Source: Spyradocola sp050942925 (GTDB lineage: Bacteria > Bacillota > Clostridia > Christensenellales > UBA1750). Taken from it: a DNA stretch of 5,625 bases. The position numbers and the translations under genes are program-made. This document shows positions 1 to 4,973 of this stretch, in pieces. Under the pieces are notes generated by a model that saw only the letters and a list, made by a program, of their open reading frames with translations, ran no database searches and was not told the DNA's origin. The DNA lies in contig JBMNOF010000119.1 in NCBI GenBank assembly GCA_050942925.1, positions 1-5,625 of the forward strand, read 5' to 3'. The first letter of the stretch is position 1. Each line of letters begins with the position of its first letter.

Positions 1-538
1 AGCTGTGGATCTGCACGGCGTTCAGGACGGTCTTGCCGTTGACCTTGATGAGGTTGCGGCCGGCGGACGGGCCGACGAAATAGGTCTGCTCCTCGCTGTC
101 GAAGGCGACCATGGCGTGGTTCTGGCGGGAGATCTGCATGTCGCCGGCGATGTGGATGTCGCCGGTTTCGCGGCCGATGTAGTTATAGCCGGCGTGGATG
201 CGGTAGTCGAGGCCGCGCATGGGGCCCTCGATGCAGACCAGCCAGCCGACGACGGGTTCGGGCTGGCCCAGGCCGTAGCTCGGCCCGCCGATGACGGTAT
301 AGCCGAAGGGGTCGCCGGCGCCCGGCACGGCGCCGGAAAAGCCGGTGCCCGGGGCCTCGGTGGGAGAAAAGCCGCCCATGCCGGGCGCCTCAGTGGGGGA
401 AAAGCTGCCAGCGCCAGGCGCCTCGGTGGGAGAAAAGCTGCCCGTGGACTCGGCGCTGCGCGCGCACTCCGGGCAGGAGGCGTGCAGGGCGGCGTTGTAA
501 AAGTGGCCGTTGGGGCATTGCACCATCTTGACTTCCAT
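1..538 (-). CDS. FHA-domain protein with N-terminal zinc knuckle (5' part only)
   Basis: The first 179 codons are present; the C-terminus lies beyond the left edge. The start is ATG at 538-536, with AAGGAGGA at 553-546, 7 nt upstream. Residues 8-25 hold C8, H12, C22 and C25 (CPNGH, then CPEC), a likely zinc knuckle. Residues 33-65 are a flexible linker of three 11-residue copies with FSPTEAPG at the core, followed by a Gly/Pro-rich stretch to about 93. From about residue 98 (GWLVCIEGP) a forkhead-associated domain begins: YIGR at 120-123, DIHI, then ISRQNH at 136-141, where Arg123, Ser137, Arg138 and His141 fit the usual phosphothreonine-binding loops. FHA domains bind phosphothreonine peptides. 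In Clostridia, proteins of this build are known near Ser/Thr kinase, PP2C phosphatase and VWA genes, but no such partner is visible here. No signal peptide or membrane segment is seen, so a cytosolic signalling adaptor is inferred. The family call is firm; the exact role is unknown. Confidence 0.88.
   Translation of the reverse strand, partial: MEVKMVQCPNGHFYNAALHASCPECARSAESTGSFSPTEAPGAGSFSPTEAPGMGGFSPTEAPGTGFSGAVPGAGDPFGYTVIGGPSYGLGQPEPVVGWLVCIEGPMRGLDYRIHAGYNYIGRETGDIHIAGDMQISRQNHAMVAFDSEEQTYFVGPSAGRNLIKVNGKTVLNAVQIHS
344..442 (-). repeat. Three tandem 33-bp in-frame repeats in the FHA protein linker
   Basis: Read on the minus strand, codons 33-65 consist of three 33-nt units (442-410, 409-377, 376-344), each coding G-[SG]-F-S-P-T-E-A-P-G-x, where x is Ala, Met or Thr. 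The DNA copies differ mostly at third codon positions and in the last codon. The peptide core is therefore kept while silent sites drift, which points to selection on the protein rather than very recent slippage. Each copy holds one Thr (T38, T49, T60) next to Ser-Pro and Glu. A fourth, degenerate start (GFSG) follows. Confidence 0.85.
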
Positions 539-616
539 GGGGGAATCCTCCTTTATTTCGCGGTGCGGGGCGCTTGCTCCCCGGTTTTTCGCCGCGCGTT
601 TTTTCGTCATAATCGT

Positions 617-625
617 ACTATAGCA
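617..625 (-). promoter_or_regulatory. Extended -10 promoter for the FHA gene
   Basis: The minus strand reads TGCTATAGT from 625 to 617, a TGn extended -10 followed by TATAGT (one mismatch to TATAAT). No good -35 is seen at normal spacing; TGGACG at 647-642 is a poor match with a 19-nt gap. Transcription would start near 610, giving a leader of about 72 nt. That leader contains a small stem (CGGGG and CCCCG, plus-strand positions 566-570 and 579-583) before the ribosome binding site. The -10 sits inside an imperfect 14-bp dyad, CGTACTATAGCACG (plus strand 614-627). Confidence 0.55.
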
Positions 626-670
626 CGCCGGCGCGCGCGGCCGTCCATTTCCGTTCCGCGGCCGTTCGCC

Positions 671-699
671 TTGACAGGCGGGCGGGGCGGTCCTATACT
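671..699 (+). promoter_or_regulatory. Near-consensus sigma-A promoter for the nitroreductase-mannosidase unit
   Basis: TTGACA at 671-676 is a perfect -35, and TATACT at 694-699 is a -10 with one mismatch. The spacer is exactly 17 nt, and the start site would fall near 706. This is the strongest promoter in the window and is well placed for the gene starting at 753. A leader of about 47 nt follows, ending in AGGAGGG (739-745), 7 nt before the ATG. Confidence 0.85.
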
Positions 700-725
700 T
701 TTCTTGAAGAAACCGGCTCTGCCGG
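700..725 (+). promoter_or_regulatory. Operator-like dyad at the start site plus a 5'-leader hairpin
   Basis: Directly after the -10, TTTCTT-G-AAGAAA (700-712) is a perfect 6+6 inverted repeat centred on 706, the predicted transcription start. It abuts a second perfect inverted repeat, CCGGC-TCT-GCCGG (713-725), which would form a 5-bp hairpin at the 5' end of the mRNA. The first looks like a repressor site placed to block polymerase. The second could be an mRNA stabiliser or an extra half of a protein site. No known regulator motif is recognised. Confidence 0.45.
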
Positions 726-752
726 AACACAGAAACGCAGGAGGGTTGTCAG

Positions 753-1274
753 ATGAATCAAGCTTTCTTGGACCTGCTGCTCAGCCGCCGGAGCGTGCGC
801 GCCTACAAGCCGGACCCGGTGCCGGAGGCGCTGCTGGACGAGATTCTGCGCGCGGGGACCTATGCGCCCACGGGCGGCGGGCGGCAGTCGCCCGTGATCG
901 TCGCGGTGACGGACCCGGCCACGCGCGCCGAGATCGCCCGCTTGAACGCGGCCGTGATGGGCAAGGACACGGACCCCTACTACGGCGCGCCGGTCGTGGT
1001 GCTGGCGCTTGCGGACCCCGCCTCCAACACCTGGGTAGAAGACGCCAGCTGCGTGCTGGAGAACATGATGCTGGCCGCGCACGCGCTGGATCTCGGCTCC
1101 GTCTGGGTGCACCGCGAGCGCGAGATCTTTGACAGCGAGGCGGGCAAGGCGCTGCTGCGCGCCTGGAACCTGCCCGAGACGCTGCGCGGGGTCGGCTCCA
1201 TCGCCCTGGGCTACGCCGCGGCGCCCGCCCCGGCGCCCGCGCCCCGCAAGGCGAACTACATCGTTCGCGTTTGA
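753..1274 (+). CDS. Nitroreductase-family flavoprotein
   Basis: A complete 173-residue protein, a usual length for the short clostridial members of the NfsB/FRase-like nitroreductase superfamily. The family uses FMN and NAD(P)H to reduce nitro groups, quinones or related substrates, usually as a cytosolic homodimer. Visible motifs are the N-terminal SRRSVRAY (residues 11-18), whose arginines bind the FMN phosphate; APTGGGRQSP (38-47) around the flavin; PYYGAP (75-80); WVEDASCVLENMMLAAHALDLGS (split here as 94-104 and 105-116), the dimer-interface helix; and the C-terminal ANYIVRV. The short C-terminal linker is an Ala-Pro run (about residues 156-162), a little odd but outside the core. The ATG at 753 has AGGAGGG 7 nt upstream and a strong promoter. 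The substrate cannot be told from sequence. The gene leads a probable two-gene unit with the mannosidase 49 nt downstream. Confidence 0.93.
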   Translation: MNQAFLDLLLSRRSVRAYKPDPVPEALLDEILRAGTYAPTGGGRQSPVIVAVTDPATRAEIARLNAAVMGKDTDPYYGAPVVVLALADPASNTWVEDASCVLENMMLAAHALDLGSVWVHREREIFDSEAGKALLRAWNLPETLRGVGSIALGYAAAPAPAPAPRKANYIVRV

Positions 1275-1284
1275 GCGCGCACGC

Positions 1285-1303
1285 CTTCCGCCTGCGGCGG
1301 AAG
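1285..1303 (+). other. Intergenic hairpin ahead of the mannosidase ribosome binding site
   Basis: CTTCCGCC (1285-1292) and GGCGGAAG (1296-1303) form a perfect 8-bp stem with a 3-nt TGC loop, starting 10 nt after the nitroreductase stop. The Shine-Dalgarno-like AGAAAGGA (1304-1311) begins on the very next base. A T-run occurs only later (1316-1320), too far from the stem for a standard terminator. It may be an mRNA-processing or stability element, or it may tune translation of the second gene; a weak partial terminator is the alternative. Confidence 0.6.
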
Positions 1304-1323
1304 AGAAAGGACGGCTTTTTGCC

Positions 1324-4300
1324 ATGAAGTACATGCATTCCGAGTGGCGCCAGCGCCTAGAGCACTGGCTGCTGACGCTGCAAAAGGATCTCTACCGGCC
1401 CCTGGGGCCGATCCCCGTGGAGGGATTTTTGACCATGGACCAGCTCACCCCTGCGCAGGCGGCGCAGGGCGCGGACTACCGTCCCATGACCCCCGGCCAG
1501 CGCTGGGGCCGGTCCTATGAATACTGCTGGATGCGCAGCCGCATCGTGCTGCCGGAGGCGGCGCGCGGCAAGCGCATCGCGATGGACCTGTGCACCGGCG
1601 GGGAGACGACGGTGTTTGTGGACGGCAAGTCCTTCGGGACCTACCGCGCGGGCTGGATCACCGTTCCGCACCACTACCTCGTGGACAACGTGCTGACGCG
1701 CTGCGGGGAACCGGGCCGCGCCTACGACCTGCTGCTGGAGGCCTACGCCGGGCACTTTTACCCGGAGAGCGAGCTGGGCGGCTGCGCGACCGGGCCGGTG
1801 CTGCCGGGCTCCTACCAGGACCCCAAGGTCGAGGGCGAGCGCGCGCAGCTGGGCAAGATGACCTACGGCATCTGGAACGAGGACGCCTACCAGCTCTACC
1901 TGGATTTGGAGACGCTGCGCCTGCTGGGCGAGGAGGTTGACCCGGAGAGCCTGCGCGCGGAAAAGATCGCCGACGCGCTGGAAACCGCCACGCTCTGCAT
2001 CGACTTTGAGCAGGACGAGGCCGCGCGCGACGCGAGCTACCGCGAGGCGCGTTTGGCCCTTGCGCCGGCGCTTGCCGCCAAGAACGGCTCGACCGCGCCG
2101 GTGTTCTACGCGGTGGGCAACGCGCACCTGGACCTGGCGTGGCTGTGGCCCATGGAGGAGACCTACCGCAAGACCTCGCGCACCTTTGCCGCGCAGCTGC
2201 GGCTCCTGGAGGAATACCCCGACTACAAGTACCTACAGAGCCAGCCCGCGGCCTACGAGATGTGCCGCGAGCACTACCCGGAGCTCTACGAGCGGATTCT
2301 CGCGGCGGTGCGCGAGGGGCGCTGGATCGCGGAGGGCGCGATGTGGGTGGAGCCGGACACGAACATGACCTCCGGCGAATCGCTCGTGCGCCAGCTCGTG
2401 CACGGCAAGCGCTACTTCCGGGAAAAGCTCGGCGTGGACTCGGTCGTGCTCTGGCTGCCGGACACCTTCGGCTACTCGGCGGCGCTGCCGCAGATCCTCA
2501 AGGGCTGCGGTGTCAAGTACCTGGTGACGCAGAAGATCTTCTGGTCCTACAACGAGGGCGACCGCTTCCCCTACCACTACTTCACCTGGCAGGGCGCGGA
2601 CGGCTCCGAGATCTCGACCTTCCTGCCCACAAGCTACACCTACCGCACGGACCCGGGCGAGATCTCGCAGGCGTGGAAAAAGCGCGTGCAGAAGCGGAAC
2701 CTGGACGCGTTCCTGCTGCCCTACGGCTACGGCGACGGCGGCGGCGGACCTGCGCGCGACCACGTCGAGTTCCTCCGGCGCGAGGCGGACCTGGAGGGCA
2801 TGCCGCGCGTGCGCAGCGCGGGCCCGGTGGAGTTCTTCCACGACATGGAGGCGGAGGGCGGACCGAAGCACACCTACGTCGGCGAGCTCTACTTCTCCGC
2901 GCACCGCGGGGTGTACACCTCCCAGGCGGCGATCAAGCGCGGCAACCGCAAGAGCGAACTGGCGCTGCGCGAGGCGGAGTTCGCGGGCGCGATGGCGGGC
3001 CTGCTGCGCCCGGCCTACCGCTACCCGCTGGAGACCATGGACGCGGCGTGGAAGCTGCTCCTGCTCAACCAGTTCCACGACATCCTGCCCGGCTCTTCCA
3101 TCGCCAAGGTCTATGAAAAGGCGCGCGCGGACCATGCCCACGTCATCGCCCAGGCGGAATCCGTCGCGGACGAGGCGCGCAAGGCGCTGGCGGAGGGCGA
3201 GGGCGTGACGGTGTTCAACTCCCTGTCCTTTGCGCGCAAGGGGCTCGTGGCGCTGCCGGCCAGCTTTGCCGCGGGCGCGCGCACGGCGCAGGGCGCCTTC
3301 CTTCCCGCCGAAAAGACGGAATCCGGCGCGCTTGTGCAGGTGGAGGTCCCGGCCTTGGGCGCGGTGACGCTCTACCCCTGCGCGGTCGAATCCCCCGCGC
3401 CGGCGGCCCGCGCTTCCCTCACGGACGGCGGCGCGGTGCTGGAGAACGCGCGTGTGCGCGCGGCCTTCAACGCCCAGGGCGAGATCGTGTCCTTTGTGGA
3501 CAAGGCGACCGGGCGCGAGTTCGCCGCCGGGCCGATGAACCGCCTGCTCGCCTTCAAGGACGTGCCGCGGCTCTTTGACGCCTGGGACATCGACTCCAAC
3601 TACGCGCTCTCGCCCATTGCGCTGGACGAGCCCGCGACCCTCACCGTCCGGGAAGCCGGCGGCCTTCGCGCGGTGCTGCACCTGGAGCGCAAGATCCTGC
3701 ACTCGACCTTCTCCCAGGACATCGTCCTCACGGCGGACGGCGGGCGCGTGGACTTTGTCACGACCGTGGACTGGCACGAGCTGCACCGCCTGCTCAAGGT
3801 GGAGTTCCCCGTGGACGTGCAGGCCACCGAGGGCATCAACGAGATCCAGTTCGGCTACCTCAAGCGCCCGACGCACCGCTCCCGCCTCTACGACAGCGAC
3901 CGCTTCGAGGTCTGCAACCAGCGCTACAGCGCGCTGTGCGACGAGAGCCACGGCGCCGCGGTGCTCAACGACTGCAAGTACGGCATCAGCATGAACGGCA
4001 ACGCCCTGCAGCTGACGCTCCTGCGCGCGGCCGCTGCGCCGGAGATGCGCGCGGACAACGGCGTGCACCACTTCACCTACGCCTTCTGCGGCTGGGAGGG
4101 CGCGTTCCTCGACAGCCCGGTCGTGGCGGAGGCCTATGACCTGAACGTGCCGCTGACCACGGCCCCGGGCGCGTGCGCGGACCTGCCCTCGCTGCTCTCC
4201 CTCTCGGCGGAGAACGTGTTTGTGGACACGATCAAGCCCGCGGAGGACGGCAGCGGCGACGTGATCCTCCGCCTGTACGAGGCCAAGCGCGCGGACACCG

Positions 4301-4449
4301 AGTGCGAGATCGCGCTGCACCTGCCCTTTGCCTCGGCAACGCTGTGCGACATGCTGGAAAACCCGCTGGAAGATCTGCCCCTTTCCGAGGGACGGCTTTG
4401 CCTGCACTTCCATCCCTTTGCCGTGCGCACCCTGCGCCTGCACCCGTAA
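1324..4449 (+). CDS. Alpha-mannosidase, glycoside hydrolase family 38 (cytosolic type)
   Basis: A complete 1041-residue enzyme, close to the length of class II cytosolic alpha-mannosidases such as MAN2C1. GH38 enzymes are zinc-dependent, retaining exo-alpha-mannosidases that trim mannose from oligosaccharides. Order: an N-terminal beta-sandwich region (about 55-235, with GETTVFVDGKSFG), the catalytic GH38 barrel from about 260, a helical middle domain (about 527-620, starting HRGVYTSQ), then the large C-terminal beta domains. Metal and catalytic signatures are NAHLDLAWLWP with H268 and D270, LPDTFGYS with D380 as the likely nucleophile and zinc ligand, GYGDGGGGP around D471, and NQFHDILPG with H585. 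There is no signal peptide, so it should act in the cytosol on imported manno-oligosaccharides. The ATG at 1324 is preferred over upstream in-frame codons because those lie inside the nitroreductase gene; AGAAAGGA sits 12 nt upstream, a rather long spacing. All key residues look intact. Confidence 0.95.
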   Translation: MKYMHSEWRQRLEHWLLTLQKDLYRPLGPIPVEGFLTMDQLTPAQAAQGADYRPMTPGQRWGRSYEYCWMRSRIVLPEAARGKRIAMDLCTGGETTVFVDGKSFGTYRAGWITVPHHYLVDNVLTRCGEPGRAYDLLLEAYAGHFYPESELGGCATGPVLPGSYQDPKVEGERAQLGKMTYGIWNEDAYQLYLDLETLRLLGEEVDPESLRAEKIADALETATLCIDFEQDEAARDASYREARLALAPALAAKNGSTAPVFYAVGNAHLDLAWLWPMEETYRKTSRTFAAQLRLLEEYPDYKYLQSQPAAYEMCREHYPELYERILAAVREGRWIAEGAMWVEPDTNMTSGESLVRQLVHGKRYFREKLGVDSVVLWLPDTFGYSAALPQILKGCGVKYLVTQKIFWSYNEGDRFPYHYFTWQGADGSEISTFLPTSYTYRTDPGEISQAWKKRVQKRNLDAFLLPYGYGDGGGGPARDHVEFLRREADLEGMPRVRSAGPVEFFHDMEAEGGPKHTYVGELYFSAHRGVYTSQAAIKRGNRKSELALREAEFAGAMAGLLRPAYRYPLETMDAAWKLLLLNQFHDILPGSSIAKVYEKARADHAHVIAQAESVADEARKALAEGEGVTVFNSLSFARKGLVALPASFAAGARTAQGAFLPAEKTESGALVQVEVPALGAVTLYPCAVESPAPAARASLTDGGAVLENARVRAAFNAQGEIVSFVDKATGREFAAGPMNRLLAFKDVPRLFDAWDIDSNYALSPIALDEPATLTVREAGGLRAVLHLERKILHSTFSQDIVLTADGGRVDFVTTVDWHELHRLLKVEFPVDVQATEGINEIQFGYLKRPTHRSRLYDSDRFEVCNQRYSALCDESHGAAVLNDCKYGISMNGNALQLTLLRAAAAPEMRADNGVHHFTYAFCGWEGAFLDSPVVAEAYDLNVPLTTAPGACADLPSLLSLSAENVFVDTIKPAEDGSGDVILRLYEAKRADTECEIALHLPFASATLCDMLENPLEDLPLSEGRLCLHFHPFAVRTLRLHP

Positions 4450-4450
4450 C

Positions 4451-4488
4451 CAAAAAAACCGGCCCGGACCCCAAAGGGAGCCCGGGCC
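4451..4488 (-). terminator. Minus-strand rho-independent terminator-like element
   Basis: On the minus strand, GGCCCGG/CCGGGCC arms (7 bp, plus three inner CCC/GGG pairs across an internal loop) are followed after two G residues by seven T residues (4458-4452). It is shaped as a terminator for leftward transcription, yet both flanking genes run rightward. The hairpin is the first 28 bp of the tandem unit; only this copy has the T-run next to it. Confidence 0.5.
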
Positions 4489-4497
4489 GCAGACTGT

Positions 4498-4524
4498 AAA
4501 AAAACCACCCCCGATTCCGCGGGG
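4498..4524 (-). terminator. Weak minus-strand terminator-like hairpin B in unit 1
   Basis: The minus strand reads CCCCG, a 6-nt loop and CGGGG, then GTGG and seven T residues (4504-4498). The stem is short and the T-run is 4 nt away, so efficiency would be modest. The same structure occurs exactly in unit 2 at 4709-4735. With the plus-strand terminator 5 nt away, each unit could stop transcription from both sides. Confidence 0.35.
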
Positions 4525-4528
4525 ATGC

Positions 4529-4560
4529 AAGGAAGGGGTCTCGCCCCTTCCTTTTTCTTC
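4529..4560 (+). terminator. Rho-independent terminator after the mannosidase gene (unit 1)
   Basis: AAGGAAGGGG (4529-4538) pairs perfectly with CCCCTTCCTT (4544-4553) around a TCTCG loop. The TTTTTCTT stretch starts within the stem base at 4552. It lies 80 nt past the mannosidase stop and is the likely 3' end of the nitroreductase-mannosidase transcript. Confidence 0.8.
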
Positions 4561-4671
4561 CGCAGCGGCGGCGTGTACGCCGCGAGGAGCGGACCGCCGG
4601 GCCGCTTCCGCTATCCTTTCCGGTCGTCGCCGTAGGCGGCAGGAAAAGGAAGAATTCCTTTTCCGGACAGC

Positions 4672-4883
4672 GGCCCGGACCCCAAAGGGAGCCCGGGCCG
4701 CAGACTGTAAAAAAACCACCCCCGATTCCGCGGGGATGCAAGGAAGGGGCCTCGCCCCTTCCTTTTTCTTCCGCAGCGGCGGCGTGTACGCCGCGAGGAG
4801 CGGACCGCCGGGCCGCTTCCGCTATCCTTTTCCGGACGGCGCCGTAGGCGGCAGGAAAAGGAAAAATTCCTTTTCCGGACGGC
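4672..4883. repeat. Tandem intergenic repeat, unit 2 (212 bp)
   Basis: It follows unit 1 with no gap. By eye it differs from unit 1 by five substitutions and one inserted T. The first 78 bp are identical. One substitution (C4750 against T4539) is in the terminator loop, and another changes the 3-nt loop of the GGAAAAGGAA/TTCCTTTTCC hairpin from GAA to AAA. The inserted T restores TCCTTTTCC near 4825-4833, which can pair with the following GGAAAAGGA. Unit 2 can therefore form two competing stems with the same purine arm. Confidence 0.9.
4740..4771 (+). terminator. Rho-independent terminator (unit 2 copy)
   Basis: This is the same 10-bp AAGGAAGGGG/CCCCTTCCTT stem as in unit 1, with loop CCTCG in place of TCTCG, followed by the same T-rich tail. 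It would act as a back-up stop for read-through from the mannosidase gene. Confidence 0.75.
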
Positions 4884-4919
4884 GGCCAGGACCCCGAAAG
4901 GGGCCCGGGCCTTTCTTTT
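4884..4919 (+). terminator. Terminator built from a third, partial repeat start
   Basis: Positions 4884-4911 match the first 28 bp of the repeat unit, but with changes that give a more regular hairpin: four C:G pairs close a GAAA tetraloop, and the 12-position stem has two mismatches. TTTCTTTT (4912-4919) follows at once, so this copy is a canonical plus-strand terminator. The rest of the unit is absent, and the LysR promoter starts where the T-run ends. Confidence 0.75.
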
Positions 4920-4946
4920 GCGTGCGGCGTCCGGCTGTGCTACAAT
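4918..4946 (+). promoter_or_regulatory. Extended -10 promoter for the LysR gene
   Basis: TGCTACAAT at 4938-4946 is a TGn extended -10 with one mismatch to TATAAT. A weak -35, TTGCGT, lies at 4918-4923 with a 17-nt spacer, overlapping the end of the preceding terminator T-run. Transcription would begin near 4953, giving a short leader of about 21 nt. No clear LysR-type T-N11-A operator was identified. Confidence 0.7.
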
Positions 4947-4973
4947 AGAGGAAATGGAAGGGGGACTGGATTC

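Larger units (their letters stand above)
4461..4671. repeat. Tandem intergenic repeat, unit 1 (211 bp)
   Basis: The first of two long direct copies, beginning GGCCCGGACC. It carries a series of inverted repeats: (A) GGCCCGG/CCGGGCC at 4461-4488; (B) CCCCG/CGGGG at 4509-4524; (C) AAGGAAGGGG/CCCCTTCCTT at 4529-4553, a terminator; (D) GCGGCG-TGTA-CGCCGC at 4568-4583; and (F) GGAAAAGGAA/TTCCTTTTCC around 3 nt at 4642-4664. An AGCGG/CCGCT pair lies between D and F. No convincing coding frame, transposase or terminal inverted repeat pair is present. It resembles a dispersed palindromic intergenic element of the REP/BIME kind, but I do not recognise the family. Confidence 0.9.

Noticed and set aside
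5..1132. A plus-strand open frame of 375 codons over the FHA gene and nitroreductase start
   Set aside because: Low-complexity product that crosses the divergent promoters and overlaps two well-supported genes in other frames.
1285..1320. Terminator between nitroreductase and mannosidase
   Set aside because: The hairpin is sound, but the T-run begins 12 nt after the stem, so a normal intrinsic terminator is unlikely.
1129..1323. Upstream in-frame extension of the mannosidase
   Set aside because: The extra residues are an out-of-frame, Arg/Pro-rich reading of the nitroreductase gene. ATG 1324 gives the expected family length.
2233..4719. A minus-strand open frame of 828 codons opposite the mannosidase gene
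   Set aside because: Its product is rich in Arg, Val, Ala and His with no recognisable domain. It is the antisense of a GC-rich gene with intact GH38 motifs and runs on into the repeat array.
4461..4883. Insertion sequence or MITE
   Set aside because: No transposase, no inverted repeats at the outer ends of the unit and no target-site duplication that I can recognise.
4461..4911. CRISPR array
   Set aside because: The repeat units are about 211 bp and directly abutting, with no short repeats separated by unique spacers and no cas genes.
4232..4948. Open frames on both strands across the tandem repeat, with peptides repeated twice
   Set aside because: The repeated peptides simply reflect the DNA repeat. 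They cross terminators, have no credible ribosome binding site and no known domain.
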